Shown here: in pieces, positions 31,761 to 51,259 of the stretch
Position numbering within the stretch: position 1 is the first letter of the stretch
Layout of the letters: the number at the start of each line of letters is the position of its first letter
NCBI GenBank assembly: GCA_033675545.1
Contig: JAWDGP010002524.1
Location: 301,001-365,000, forward strand
Direction: 5' to 3'
Length of the DNA stretch: 64,000 bases
Source of the DNA: Elysia crispata
Lineage: Eukaryota; Mollusca; Gastropoda; Plakobranchidae
Position numbers and translations under genes: made by a program
The notes under the pieces: generated by a model
Told to the model about the DNA's origin: nothing
Databases searched by the model: none
The model's input: only the letters and a program-made list of their open reading frames with translations

Positions 31761-34700
31761 CTAAAATTAGCCAATTTTTTTTCCTGAGTGTAATTCACTT
31801 GAAAACAGAATCCAACTCCGTCTGACAAAACGTTGCCTTTTTGTGGAATAAGGTGTGTGTCAAATGATCGCTCTTTTTTTAATATTTATCATTTTCATCA
31901 AAGTCAGGTAATTTTTTGTGGCTTTGTCCTTAAAACACTGTTATTTTGCTGTGTTCACAGAGGCTGTGCCTGGACTCTGTCAGCTCTCTAATCATCATTA
32001 GATCTAGAGTCTAGATTAGATCAGATTTACTACTGTATCAATGCTTTTGAATTTAGGTCTTAAGCAGATGCAAAGCACAGTCTCCGAACTCACTGAGATC
32101 AAAACAACCAAAGTTCTAATGCATTAAAGAGAACTTTCTTTTTAAGTTTTTTAAAGTCTAGAGGTCTAGGTTACATACTTTACATGTTTGCCCCTACATT
32201 CCACTATCATTTTCCAGCGACAGTTCTACCTTTTAGCTAGAACTTATATGCAAATGACAGTAGATGTAATCTAACAACATTGTTAATTGATTGTAAATTA
32301 TTTGGGATAGGATAACAATGGCCATTAATTGGTACACGTTAAGGGTTGTGGCCTCATTTGTTTGTTTACATGGCAGCCATCATGGAAATAGCTCAAGTTT
32401 TAGGGAAAGAGTTCCTTTTAGGCACGGATTAATTTACCTAAAAGGTACTCTTTCCAAAATCTAGAACCTAGTTACAGATTTTTAAAAAATCTAATGTAGA
32501 TTTTGATTTAGATCTAGATCTAGATATAGAGAAAAGAAAATAAATTCCATCCTCTTTAGGGAAAGAGTACCTTGGGTATTAGTCAGTACCTAAAAGGAAC
32601 TCTTTCTAGTATTAGATTTATAAATTGATCATGTTGATCCCTAAGTAGATTTGGAACGTTTCTAGATGTAGATCTAGATCTGGATCATGTGTAGATTGGG
32701 TGTATTTTCATTATTATTATCACTGTAAATTTATGTAATTGTAAACAAACAGGACCACAATCCATAAGACTATGCAATGCTCTTTCTAAGATAACTGAAT
32801 TTGTTGAAAATACAAACTTGGGTTATATAATGCTCATAAGATCTTTTGCGGGCAGGCCAAAATGAACTCTTGCCTACTTGTAAGATGTGGAAAAAGTTTC
32901 TTCAGCCATTATTACATGCTGATGTTCAAAGGTAAAAATTAATCCTAAATCTTGAAAGCAATAGAGCTCATTCTTACATTTGACCTGTATGGAATGAGTT
33001 TCATTTCCTGTTATAGAGAATTATAAAATTGTAAACAGCTTTTTCAATTTATTTTATAACCCCAAAAATTTTTCCAAAATAATGAAGCATATCAAAATGA
33101 GGTTATATCTACAGAACAGAATTAGGATAAACTTGCAAGCACTTTTCACTTGTCTTTGAAACTTTTCATGAGTTTGTAAGAATTATGACCAAAAAAAATA
33201 ACAAAGCCTAGTTTTGGAAATATATTTTCAAAGGATTATCGAATAAAAAAAGATCTTAAATTGTTGAAAAGTACTTGGTGGGTTGAGTTGAAAATTTTTG
33301 TGCTGGTCGCTTAAAAGTTATATGTTTTTCTAGTGGCCTCATTTGGATTTTGCAATAAGAATCATATATTTAATAGTTTTTTTTGCTTTTTATTGTGGAT
33401 TAAAATGGTTATAAACTCAAAAGAAAAAAAAATAATCTATAGGTTTTTCTTTTCCTCTCGCCACTTGTAGCTATCTTGTTCATTCACCTACAACTTCAGC
33501 CAATGAGGTCATGGTTACAATAAGCAACATTTAATATTGAAGATGAAAGGGCCTCACCTCGGGTCCCAAATTTAAAATAAATCACTTTCTTTGACCATCA
33601 TACTATTGTAGGGTTAGGCAAATTACTCTGTAATTATCAAGCAAAATATGACCAAATATCTGTTTTACTTAAAAATTTGAGATTCAACCTTGTATTTCAA
33701 ATTGTCAGGACATTTTGGAAATCCTGAACTCATATATATGTCAGCAAGGACTGCCCACTTTCCCCAGATTCTTTTATTCAACTGCATTTTCAAAGTCTTA
33801 CATGACACTTATCTGCAGTTGTGTCCTGATTATTAAAAATTGATAATTCTTCAAAAAAACAACAAGCTTGTTTTGGCTTAAGTTCAGGCTTTCAAAATTT
33901 TCTCATCTGTGGTTCACTGAACACGCATTAATAACTGTGGCGTTCAGACAAATATGAGTACTTGGTCAACTGATATTTTTGGTTACAACTTTCAATTTCA
34001 TTTTATGTTGGCTAAGCATAAATAAAATAAAAGTTAGAATTACTGCCATGACAGATCATTTTTTGGCATCTTCTATTATTTGTCTTGTGCTGATATGGAA
34101 CATATAGTGACCTTCACTGATGAAAGGATAATTCCATAATCAGTTTTTAGAATTCTACTCCTTAGATGTTGAGTTTGTAAACAAAGAAAAAAAACAATTG
34201 TCTCTGTTTTTGCATTTTTTAAATGTTTTTAGCATATTCATGGTATCTTTTGAACACTGTTCAATGTCAACTTTTCAAAACAAAAAATAACTTTTTTTCC
34301 ATCGCTTCTTGTCTTATGAGCTTACCTCTGTGTGCCTGTGACTGTACTGAAATAGCCTTGGTTGCTTTATCTATTTTAAAGAAAATCACACTCATTGATT
34401 ATTTTTGCTCATATTACTCACATTGCTTTGAATATCATCTTTCCATGGTGCCTTTAAAAAAAAAATTATTAACTAGGTCAATAAAATTTAATTAAAACAT
34501 TTCCCTTCCTCATTTCAAATGCAGATATTTTTGTTTGTTTTATTCATATAACTTTCTTTTGCCTATAACTCTTTCCTCCCTTTTTCATCTCTTTGTAAAG
34601 CCCTCCAACTTTTCCCTGTAATGGCTCTTGACTTTTTTCCATGATAAAATTAACATAAACATGAAGCAAAATTTTATCAAATTTATTCATCTTTTTATGT

Positions 34701-35335
34701 GGGTGTGTGAAGTAATAAGTTTCCTTAAATTTGAGTCAAAAGATTTTGTTCAGCCTAAATGCATTCATGCATGATCTTTTTAATACTCTAATTATGTAAC
34801 AACCTTTTTTTTTTCATTTTAAATGTTTCCTCCTTTTTTTATTGCTATGTGCAGCTCTTCAAGATTATGCATAAATTTACAACTTAATTAAGAAGAGGAA
34901 GAGAGGTTTAAAAAGAGAATCTGTTTGTCAGATGTGCCTGTCTGATGTCATATCATTCACCTGTAACTTTGCTGTATCCTCATAAAAGAAAATTTGGATC
35001 AAAGTCTATTGGGTTCTGTTTCACCAGCAACTCTTTATTCATGTTGCAATCTAATTATGCCTTTTATATCCATGAACCTTTTCAAGTTTCAAAAAGATCA
35101 ATATTGTGATATATTCATCAAAACTTTGCTTTGAATTTGAGCTATTTAGTTTCTGTTTAATGTGATTTGCCTTTGGTCCCTACCTCTCCCCCAAAATAAT
35201 TAAAGAAAAAAAAACAACTTAAATTATAACTGCTATATGTATTTCATTGGCTTTTATTCCAAATAGCTACAGTAAAAGACCCTAAAGTTTTTCATGCACT
35301 TGTCCTGGTACATATGGTGTATTTTATTGTTTAAT
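31761..35335. other. AT-rich intergenic DNA with AGATCT/TCTAGA clusters
   Basis: No gene recognised. Between about 32000 and 32700 the sequence is crowded with overlapping AGATCT and TCTAGA words (near 32001, 32508 and 32670), as in the patch near 301-380. A set of inverted repeats lies at 32404-32606. From about 32750 to 35330 I see only AT-rich DNA with short non-coding open frames. Confidence 0.4.
32404..32606. repeat. Two adjacent inverted repeats forming a nested palindrome
   Basis: Unit 1: GGAAAGAGTTCCTTTTAGG (32404-32422) faces CCTAAAAGGTACTCTTTCC (32437-32455), a 19-bp stem with one mismatch and a 14-nt loop. Unit 2: GAAAGAGTACCTTGGGTA (32561-32578) faces TACCTAAAAGGAACTCTTTC (32587-32606), a related stem with a 2-nt indel. 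The two outer arms share GTTCC/GGAAC and the two inner arms share GTACC/GGTAC, so outer pairs better with outer and inner with inner. This may be a foldback or MITE-like element about 200 bp long, but no target-site duplication is evident. Confidence 0.75.
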
Positions 35336-35336
35336 G

Positions 35337-35640
35337 GAAAAGGTTGCAAACTATAGTTCTTTCACAGGCTGCTCTTTCCATATTTTGTCTTTTGTTATCA
35401 GAAAGGTTGTAGCCTAGAGTTCATTTGACAGGCTGCTCTTTCCATATCATGTCTTTTGTTAAATGTGTGAGAAAGGTTACAGTCGAGAGTTCATTTCACA
35501 GGCTGCTCTTTCCATATCATGTCTTATGTTATATGTATCAGAAAGGTTGTAGCCTTGAGTTCATTTTACAGGCTGCTCTTTCCATATCATGTCTTTTATT
35601 GTTATGGAAAAGATTGTGGCCTTTAGTTCATTTCAGTGAT
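35337..35640. repeat. Minisatellite, 64-70-bp unit, about 4.5 copies
   Basis: The core CAGGCTGCTCTTTCCATAT starts at 35365, 35429, 35499 and 35569, giving spacings of 64, 70 and 70 nt. Each core is preceded by a diverged GAAAGGTTGTAGCC-GAGTTCATTT segment. A fifth, partial unit without the core follows. Units differ by point changes and small indels. Adjacent units have no unique spacers, so it is not a CRISPR array. The open frame running through it is a by-product. Confidence 0.95.
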
Positions 35641-35849
35641 GGCCGTTTCTCAAAGGAACATAGGGCAAGCTAATTTTGATATTTTAGATTATACATATTC
35701 TTATAGTTATAGTCATTTAATTTGAATCTGCAATCTGCAACTTTCAAAAACAACTGTGCTTGTTTGGCTGAATAAATGGAACACCAATATCGATAGCCTA
35801 AACAATGTCTACAGCTTTTCAACTAGATTTCTCTCTCAATGTCTATCTT

Positions 35850-35863
35850 GTCTGTCTGTCTGT

Positions 35864-35928
<65 letters not shown>
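35850..35928. repeat. Compound microsatellite (TGTC)n-(TC)n
   Basis: About 15 nt of TGTC units run into about 60 nt of TC. Confidence 0.95.
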
Positions 35929-35930
<2 letters not shown>

Positions 35931-37950
35931 CCTCTCTTTCTGCCTCTTGCTCTCTCCTCCTAGGTACGACCCTGAGGGAGATAAAGAGGACTTTAACCCA
36001 TTTAGTTCTACGGCTACATCTATCTCTATATGTGTATGATAGTAGTAGAATTAAACTTGCATGGCCTGGGCTTGTGAGGTTTATGTCATAGAATCAATAA
36101 CGTATTTTTAAAATATATTTGCTGTTGTTGACGCTCCTAACCTTAAGGGAACAAAAAAGGGAGGGGTGCTCGGCGTTGGCTAGTTTTGAAGGTGAGTTGT
36201 ACAAAACTTTTCCCACACCCTCTTCAAATTCAAATTATTTTCTAGATTACTGGAGATCTTGTTTCATAGCACACAGATGCATGTGGCATTGTTAGTGTGA
36301 CGTAAGTGATAATTATGTTCTCTTTTCGTTTTTTTTTTTTTTTTTAATTCCTTCTGAGTTCTCCTTGATCCAGTTATGATTTCTTTTTTTTTTTTACGTC
36401 TTGCTTTTCTTTGCTTCAAACTTTTGTCTTGCAACACAGCATGAGGGAGGGAGGAGGGGAGGAAGAAAAAGTAATGTTCAAGCATGCCTGCGAAATTTAA
36501 CCCTTTAATCTGCCACTCCTCCCTCCTTAATAATATGTAATATATTATTTACATTTGTATTTTTGGTTCAAGCTTAAATCGACAGGGATGGTTGTCACAA
36601 TATGTTGAATTTGACCCTCTAATGTATCGAGGGTGAGCAAATTTCGAGTTACTTTTGGCCGGGGAGTTATTTTTTGCAATCCAATTTCTTTGCCGAGTTT
36701 AGACCAAGAGCGAGTGGAAAGCGCATTCAACTAGTGAAAGCCAAAACAAAAAAGAAAAAGAAACAAAATGAACATCTAAAAGTTGGCATCAAATGTTGGA
36801 GAACTAAAAAATATTTTTAAAAAAATTGGCAAGAGTCAGTATCAAACTATTTAGACCATCCCTACATTATAGCTTACTCACTCCTCGGATCTCTGCATGC
36901 GTGATGAAGGTAGTGACGTCACTCAAACGTTTTGAAGCTGTCTGTATTGGTGCGTAATTGCATTTGGACGGTCTGCTGCTCAAAGAATTTCGCATCTTGC
37001 ATCATGCTATGGTGTATGAGGCAATTTAAGAAGATGTAAAACGGTAAAAAAAAAATCGATTTCGTAAAGTTCCGTTATTATTATAGAAGTCTGGGCTATA
37101 CTGTATAATTCATAATGATTGTCTATCACAATCATTGCATTTTGTGTTAATGTAGTCAAACACGCTAGCAAGTGCGTTCGTTTGTTTGTTTTTAAGGTTT
37201 TAGCGCGACTCTCTCACCGGAATCGAGGCTTGCGCTCTCTGCTGCGTTCTTTTCTCCCTACTTTCACCTATTTCTCTTCGGAATGTTTTCAATTTCAGAT
37301 CTATGCAATGTGGGCTCGTGAGTCATGTTAGATATGGGGGCGTTGTGCTATTTTTGGCTCAGCAGGTTTCATCTTGATGCTTCGTTGCTATGTCTATCGT
37401 TATGTCTTCGAGGGATCGTGCATTCGTTCCGAAGGAACGGAGAGATCCACCTAGTCTCGTTCCAGACCTCTCCCTTTTAATTTTGCTCGCGCTAGAGACT
37501 AGAGTTTCTTGAGGTGGTGTGTAAATTGTTTTGCGTGTTAAAATCTCCTTCCGCCGGTTCTAAGCTTTACTTCTTAACCCTTGTATCATACAAGGCGTTC
37601 ACCTCCGTCCAAACATGGGGAAACATTTTTTAAAAATATATTTTATTTTTGAAGTTTTAATTGTGGCAACATTAAAAAAAAAGATAACCCTAAAGTAAAA
37701 TTACTATTGATTCCTTCAAAAAATTATTTTTTTTTTCAAATTACATAGATTTATTCAATTACACCGCAGTTGCCTCTTTTTCTTATTTTGGCGTGAACGC
37801 AAAATTACCCAATTGTCTTTGTTTTACTACAATCATGACGAATTAAATTTTTACAACCAACACAAATTAACGCGTTACAGTGCTTGATATTGCTGCTTCC
37901 TTTTTCAAACTTGTTCATTTCTGTTTCATACCTCTTAAAAATACCATCTC
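35929..37950. other. Intergenic DNA, GC-richer island near 37160-37610
   Basis: No coding exon recognised. Around 37160-37610 the GC content and CpG frequency rise above the neighbourhood. The island includes a short palindromic stretch, CGTTCCGAAGGAACG, near 37432. It could be a promoter or noncoding first exon of an unannotated transcript, or an old element. I cannot decide between these. Confidence 0.3.
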
Positions 37951-37955
37951 TCTCT

Positions 37956-38025
<70 letters not shown>
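37951..38025. repeat. (CT)n microsatellite
   Basis: About 65-70 nt of nearly pure CT. Confidence 0.95.
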
Positions 38026-38027
<2 letters not shown>

Positions 38028-38260
38028 GCTAGGACAAGTGTAAAAAAAAAACAAGTCTTAAAGCTGTTTAAACTACGAAGTTGAGCAGATCAAACTCCAA
38101 AAGTCAACTCTAAAAACGCTACTAAAGTTAGAAGCCACGAATAGCGATGATTGTTGGACGCAATTTTTCGCCCACCCAAATTTTTATCTTGGGACTCAAA
38201 CAAGCCTCGATCTGACATTGCAGAACTTATGAGATACGACCTTTTCATATATAGGCAGAA

Positions 38261-38336
38261 AGTCACAATCTTTTATCTGCTGAGGTGGCTTAAAAAATAG
38301 TCACAATCTTTTATCTGCTGAGGTAGCTTAAAAAAT
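38261..38336. repeat. Direct tandem duplication of a 38-bp unit
   Basis: 38261-38298 is repeated at 38299-38336 with one difference (TGAGGTGG versus TGAGGTAG). The near-identity points to a recent slippage or unequal-exchange event. Confidence 0.95.
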
Positions 38337-38604
38337 CCTTGGGTGTGGATCAAAATAATAAAAACAAAATATCCCTAAACAAATCATCTGGTTTTTTTTT
38401 TTAATTTTTTTTTTTTGTCTAACTGGCACAGCCACTGATAACCCGTTCATACTCTAAATCTATTTGCGGTAGTAATAAAAAGGATGTGAGATGGAAACAA
38501 AAAAAGTTCAGACGTTGTTATGGGAACAATAATAATGTTCATTCAATGGCAATGAATGTCATAAATCCTCTTATCCACAGGTGGAAAGCAACATTAGATG
38601 AATT

Positions 38605-38862
38605 TCACGCAGAAGGATCAGATAGAGTTCCTACACATAAAATTAATATCAACTGATATTTTAGACACACTTTATTGTTTGGTCGCATGGCTTTGCGATA
38701 TATACATCTGCTCCGAAACATGCAGATCCTTTCAGTCGCCAGTTCGGCTGTGATCGTGAGTAACTGTTTTGCGTTAAAGTAAAGTCTTGTCCCCTTATCT
38801 TCAGGAGTGTTGGGCTTTGCGTAACGGAACTGATACATACATGCCTTGACAGTTTCTATCAA
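38605..38862 (-). other. Unrecognised open segment, possible exon or element remnant
   Basis: The minus strand is open for 85 codons here, with balanced amino-acid composition (for example YAKPNTPEDKGTRLYFNAKQ). An acceptor-like ATTGATAG lies just upstream on that strand. I know no family that fits. No matching neighbouring exons with compatible phase were found, so it is most likely a chance open frame or a transposon remnant. Confidence 0.15.
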
Positions 38863-39702
38863 TATCAGTAGTTACTGCCTTCTCGATGTCACCAACTATA
38901 AATAACTCACTAGTTGTTTTTTTTTTTAAACTTTTGATTCCATGTGTAAAGATTTCGATATTTTTTATTGACTTCCATGGAGGTCACAGGCGTATTGGTT
39001 TAGATTGCATCTCGAGCTTCGTCACTCAAGAATTCAGAAAGTTATAGAGCTGTGTCTTTCCGCTATCTGTAAAAAAAAAAAACGTTCTGAAGTATGGTAT
39101 AATGAGTGTTAGTTCACTTTATTTAGTCATGAATGGATTTGAGAGAAAATAATCGGTTTGTCTTTGTTCTATTCTCAATAACAGCAACACTTAATACCTC
39201 AAGTGATTTGCCTTTACAAGCTATGGCTTGCTGTGAGACTAGAATAGAATGCTGCACTAATATTGGAAGAAGAACGAAAGAGGAAAGAACATAGGAACAG
39301 TCTTAATTGCTTTGACGCTTACTCCGAACAATGTCTGGCACGAAAAGGTTAATAATTAATTATGTTAAGACTTCATCGAATTAATTGGCAAAATGGCAGC
39401 TTATTTTATGCATATCTTTTCGCATAGAAATGTGAGTCCCGTGCATTTTAGTACATTTTTACAGGCATCGAAAATATAATAGGTTGGTTGAGAATTGAAT
39501 AATTTGATCATGTAGGAGTTGCTTTAGATTTAAAAAAAATGTTTCGCTGTGATTCAGCGCGCTCTATTGATCATTCTTTTGTGAATAATAGAATGCGATC
39601 GATCGAATCATGTAGTGTGTTCACGGCTCTGATCTGTGTTCTTTCAAGTTATGTAGCCTCACGAACGGTTATCGATCGGTTATATGTCTGTGCAACAAAC
39701 TT

Positions 39703-39704
<2 letters not shown>

Positions 39705-39769
<65 letters not shown>

Positions 39770-39780
39770 CCTCCCTCTCT
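39705..39780. repeat. (CT)n-(CCCT)n microsatellite
   Basis: About 60 nt of CT followed by a few CCCT units. Confidence 0.95.
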
Positions 39781-40240
39781 CAAAATAAAAAAAAAGGCTT
39801 TGATCAAGGTCCGGCTTCACAGACGGATGTTAGATTACCCATTGCTGTTTACTCAGTCAGGCTGATATCATGTTTCTAACTGAGCAATATCGCAAAGTCC
39901 TAGTAAGTCAGCTATTCCTAAGAAACAGAATCTCATTTTTGAACATATCCACTCTTCCGTTACTTGAGATTTGCCTTTGGTGAAAAAGTCGAAGAAGTGC
40001 GTAATTTTTTTCCGTTTACTCTAGTTCTGTTACAGATACAAACTTGTATCTTCAATGTCTTGCATTGAAGTTGCCAGCAGAGTTAAGCGAAGTAACAAAT
40101 CAGAACTTCATGATATCCCCCGCAACTTGTCAATGGGGTTAAGTCGTTTCGAGGCCAATATTATCGACAGATTCCGTGAAGACACCTTGTAGAAATAGAA
40201 AAAAATTTTCAACGAGAAAGTTTTTGGTTCTTCGTATTAC

Positions 40241-40267
40241 AACTCCACTAAAGTTCTTAGTGGAGTT
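40241..40267. repeat. Perfect 11-bp inverted repeat with 5-nt loop
   Basis: AACTCCACTAA, loop AGTTC, TTAGTGGAGTT. The arms are fully complementary. No T or A run follows that would suggest a particular processing site, and no coding exon adjoins it. Confidence 0.9.
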
Positions 40268-40675
40268 AAAATAACTCGGCGGGAAATAGTTTGAATGCAA
40301 AATAATACCTTCAATTTTAAGGCTTTGAAAGTGAACACACTGAATGAAACGCATACCGTCTTTGTGAAGTATTTCCTCCCAGTATTTTTATCATCTGAAC
40401 GTTTGGTAATAAAATTTTAAGGACCCTTGAATTTCTCGAGAAGCGAGAGAATACTGGAAAAAGTCCTCATGTTATCAAGATATAATGCATTGGCATTGTC
40501 CATTCAGACAATGCATGATCATATAAAAAAAATAATCTGTGGTAGGTTCAGGATACAATTACAAATGTCATTTTTATGGTTTCCTAGCAATATCAGCGAT
40601 AGATAACAATTCTAGGTACATGTCGCCCCGGTATGGTACAAGCTGACCTAGTAAAAGCGATAATTGACCATGTCT

Positions 40676-40708
40676 GCCTGTCTTTCTGTCTGTCTCCCCC
40701 CCCCCCCC

Positions 40709-40783
<75 letters not shown>
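40676..40783. repeat. Compound microsatellite (TCTG)n-(C)n-(CT)n
   Basis: A short TCTG run, about 18 C residues and then about 70 nt of CT. On the pyrimidine strand the order is TCTG, then C, then CT. Confidence 0.95.
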
Positions 40784-44264
<3,481 letters not shown>

Positions 44265-45052
44265 TTTTCTCTCTGTCGCCCCAACTTAAACGTGGTCATA
44301 TTTTGTATGTGCATAATTTATCATCTCTCTACTCTACGTTTTTACTACTACATGTATTATTCTCTTTCCTTTTATTTTCGCCTGCTCAGTACTTTTTTTT
44401 TTCTTTGCTCAGCAGGACTTGTGACATGCATCAAATGGCCATGGTTGTATCGATGACCTTTTCGAAGCGGATTTCCCGAGCTAGCTAGCTAGCTATGAGC
44501 TGCTCTCCCTCGTTACTGCTAGAAATAGATGGTTTAAATTGCAGAGCACGATATTCACATTTTCAGAAACCGTAAAACTAAAAGATGAACAAGTAACTGC
44601 ATGGCGCATTTCATGCTGAAAATGATTTCCTCCGTCTGTCTGTCTGTCTGTGTCTCTGTCTCTCTTTCTCCCTTTCTCCCCCCCTTTCCCTTTTCCTCTC
44701 TTTTTCCGCTTTCATGTCAGCTCAAGATGTTGACGCTATCATGAGTTTTCATCTTTTTTTTTTTCTGTTTTGTTCGGAATTTCAAGTATCATCGATGAAA
44801 TTTTAGATCCCTGCCATCTCTCTCAACCGAAATCGATATGTTGGAACAGGTAAAACATTTAAAGAGTAGGATGAAAATAGAGTTTAAAAAAAGCACTCTA
44901 TTCTTTCAATCCACATTGTAAAAATTCATACATATCATGATATTGCAAAGGATCGTGAAGAAACTATAGGGTCGAGCAACGGTTTTGAATCAAGTTTATT
45001 CCAGAGCCTTTCTTCAGATTCTTACAGATTTCTTATCGCTGAGAGTTGAGAA

Positions 45053-45057
<5 letters not shown>

Positions 45058-45087
<30 letters not shown>
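45058..45087. repeat. (ATT)n microsatellite
   Basis: About ten ATT units. Confidence 0.9.
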
Positions 45088-45088
<1 letters not shown>

Positions 45089-45240
45089 GCCTATGTTATT
45101 GTAATGTGACTGTATTTATAAGTTTTCTTGAAGTTGTACTTCTTGAGTCAAGGCAAAAATCAAAGTGCATCAGTCTGAAACTTTTCTTTAGCCCAGGGCA
45201 GTACATGAAAATCAAGCTCAGTACTTTCTCATTCTAAACA

Positions 45241-45416
45241 TTTCTATCGCCTGACTTACTTGACTTGACTTAGGGCCTTCCGCGTCTCAGTCGTCCGACG
45301 GGGGCGCTTCGGCAGCTTTTCGGATTCTCGTCGACAGTTCTCTCCATTGCTGTCTGCTCTGGGCGATGCATCTTAGGTGTTCGAGGTCTTCCCTAGTTGT
45401 GAGTTGTTTCTATCGC
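45241..45416 (-). mobile_element. 5'-truncated LINE 3' end flanked by a perfect 10-bp target-site duplication
   Basis: TTTCTATCGC occurs at 45241-45250 and again at 45407-45416. Between them is a 156-bp GC-rich insert unlike its AT-rich surroundings. Read on the minus strand, the insert is open from its first base for 39 codons to a TGA: TREDLEHLRCIAQSRQQWRE, then LSTRIRKAAEAPPSDD. This has the Arg/Trp-rich look of the extreme C-terminus of a non-LTR retrotransposon ORF2. About 36 nt follow, ending in imperfect AAGTC repeats, which would be the 3' tail. A short truncated copy plus a target-site duplication is what target-primed reverse transcription leaves. The clade cannot be assigned from this fragment. 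A SINE that borrowed a LINE tail is the alternative. Confidence 0.75.
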
Positions 45417-50080
<4,664 letters not shown>

Positions 50081-50095
50081 TGCCATACATTTCAG

Positions 50096-50340
50096 TTAGA
50101 CTGAAAACTCAGAGCTATTTTCCTTCCTGGCATCTAAAAATAAGCGCCACCTTCTCGTGTTTGCAAAAGTAATTGGACGATCGAAACGTTCCCCTGTCAG
50201 GCTGTGGCTTTGTTTGGTGAATGCTGTGTTCACAGTTGGTGGGATCTTGCTATGGGCTGACAGGGCTGTACCACCAATGGGATTCAAACTGTGTTCTGTT
50301 GCATAAAGGGCGTGGATTCATTACCATAGCCGCGTTCACC
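50096..50340 (-). mobile_element. Possible tRNA-derived SINE
   Basis: On the minus strand, a tRNA-like head starts near 50334 with GCGGCTATGGTAATGAATCC and is followed after about 30 nt by GTTTGAATCCC, which fits an RNA polymerase III B box. A GC-richer body without tRNA similarity follows down to about 50100. The D-arm part matches the A-box consensus poorly, and I see no clear poly(A) tail or target-site duplication, so this is a suggestion only. Confidence 0.35.
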
Positions 50341-51197
50341 TAGTTGAACGATTCTTATTCTTTCTGATGAGGTATAGAAAAACAGTTTTTTTCTTAGAAG
50401 TTTCAGAATTCGTTCAAGATTCCGTTAAGATACAGAAACTGGGAGTTAAGGATCAAATGGCAGACCAAGATAGTTATAAAACGGGTAAATATTACATGTA
50501 TCCGCTTCTTTGTCCCAATCTGACAAGCCAACAAATGCGGTTACACACGCTCGAGTTCTGTAGCCATAGGGCGACATTCAGTTCTTATCACTTAAATTTC
50601 CTTACCACCCACTTCTTCGCCACTCATACATTCATATAGTTCAGAACTTTATGTATCAGGCGTAGAACTCCCTTGTCCTTCTTCCTCTCCCCAAAGCTAG
50701 ACCTGTATGTAATCATGTTTGTCTATCAGTTTGATTCAATTGATCGCCACCGCCAGGGTTAGAGAATAGGTCAGGCAAACTGTATAGAAATCGTTCCAGT
50801 CACGTGATCAGGATATTCAATGCTGTTGCACCTTCCAGAATAGTCTGGTCTGGTCACAAGTTCATGGCTGTTTGAAGTACATGTATTTGAAACTTGAGGA
50901 TATCTGCCGAATCAAATCTTTCATTTCGTGTAGATTGTGGAATCGAACGTGTTGAAAGGCTATAGCTGTGTTCTGGATTTTGATGGATTACGAGTTCTTG
51001 TTGGGGCCAAAGAAAATTATGTCTGTAAGATTTCTTGTGTCATGTCTTTTGAACTAGAATATTAACAAGTCGTTTTTATTTAGGTATTGATACTACATTA
51101 TGCTTAATAGTTCGATTAAGCTAGGCAGGCAGCATTGTTAAAATTAAAAGAAGAGCAACAGTACGTTGATTTCATACATTTCCAGGAGATAAGGTCA

Positions 51198-51259
51198 AGG
51201 TGGAGTAAAGGACATTGGACGAAAGGCTAGGTTGAATAAAAGACATTGGACGAAAACCT
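51198..51259. repeat. Tandem duplication of a 31-bp unit, diverged
   Basis: AGGTGGAGTAAAGGACATTG at 51198 is followed 31 nt later by AGGTTGAATAAAAGACATTG. The two units differ at several bases and share GACATTGGACGAAA. Confidence 0.9.

Noticed and set aside
35337..35640. CRISPR-like array
   Set aside because: The repeat units are contiguous with diverged halves. There are no unique spacers of even length, and the genome is eukaryotic with introns.
35425..35673. 82-codon open frame at the minisatellite
   Set aside because: It is a by-product of the tandem repeat. Its translation repeats with frame shifts between units and fits no family.
37425..37445. Heat-shock element upstream of the DnaJ gene
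   Set aside because: TTC and GAA blocks are present (CGTTCCGAAGGAACG), but their spacing does not fit alternating nTTCnnGAAn units, and the site is 16 kb from the start codon.
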